Shown here: positions 61,805 through 61,975 of the stretch, one piece after another
Layout: each line of letters starts with the position of its first letter
How positions within the stretch are numbered: position 1 is the stretch's first letter
Assembly (NCBI GenBank): GCA_003211115.1
Contig: QCTP01000004.1
Location: 1-61,975 of the forward strand
Direction of reading: 5' to 3'
DNA from: Prochlorococcus sp. AG-673-M19
GTDB taxonomy: Bacteria > Cyanobacteriota > Cyanobacteriia > PCC-6307 > Cyanobiaceae
DNA: 61,975 nt
Made by a program: the position numbers and the translations under genes
The notes under the pieces: generated by a model
What the model was told of the DNA's origin: nothing
Databases searched by the model: none
What the model saw: only the letters and a program-made list of their open reading frames with translations

Positions 61805-61975
61805 ATGAGGCTAACCATTATTTTTTTATTAGTAATACTATTTCCATTGGTTCAAAATCAATGGCTTAATTTATATTTGTTTGATATAAATAATTTTACT
61901 ATCTACAAACTATTATATTATTTAAGTGGTTTAATATGCCCAATTCTTGTATTTAAAAACTCTTTAAATAAATTT
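61805..61975 (+). CDS. Membrane protein fragment, continues past window edge
   Basis: MRLTIIFLLVILFPLVQNQWLNLYLFDINNFTIYKLLYYLSGLICPILVFKNSLNKF..., open to the end. Confidence 0.5.
   Translation, partial: MRLTIIFLLVILFPLVQNQWLNLYLFDINNFTIYKLLYYLSGLICPILVFKNSLNKF

Overview
This is a very AT-rich window with the gene content and style of a high-light-adapted Prochlorococcus; the taxonomy is inferred from gene families, not searched. Core blocks flank a low-density accessory segment at roughly 17.0-26.0 kb. The left block carries proB, a RuvX-like gene, hisA, pgsA, nth and an iron-related cluster (Fe ABC ATPase, ferritin, Crp-family regulator, Rieske oxygenase). The right block carries ansA-like, rsfS, carB, tpiA, folP, chlH/bchH, dapB, mfd, terC-like, fmt, tldD/E, acsF, an RNB-family gene, two half-size UPF0016 genes, rpmF and ftsH-like. 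The accessory segment ends at an initiator tRNA-Met and contains micro-ORFs, gene remnants and structured RNAs. The strongest observations are: (1) a promoter + structured RNA + short 'TYRGSSY' ORF that looks like a Downstream-peptide (glutamine) riboswitch; (2) a 40-aa Lys/Cys-rich micro-ORF divergent from ferritin across a Fur-box-like site; (3) an FtsH homologue whose HEXGH zinc motif reads NEVGR; (4) an RNase II/R-family protein that appears to lack the RNB catalytic aspartates; (5) a ribbon-helix-helix-like gene bracketed by three AGTGN3CACT palindromes; (6) a PPC/DUF296-glutaredoxin fusion; (7) a DUF3038 gene that may start at a non-canonical ATT codon. All calls come from reading the sequence and remembered family motifs; no searches were run.
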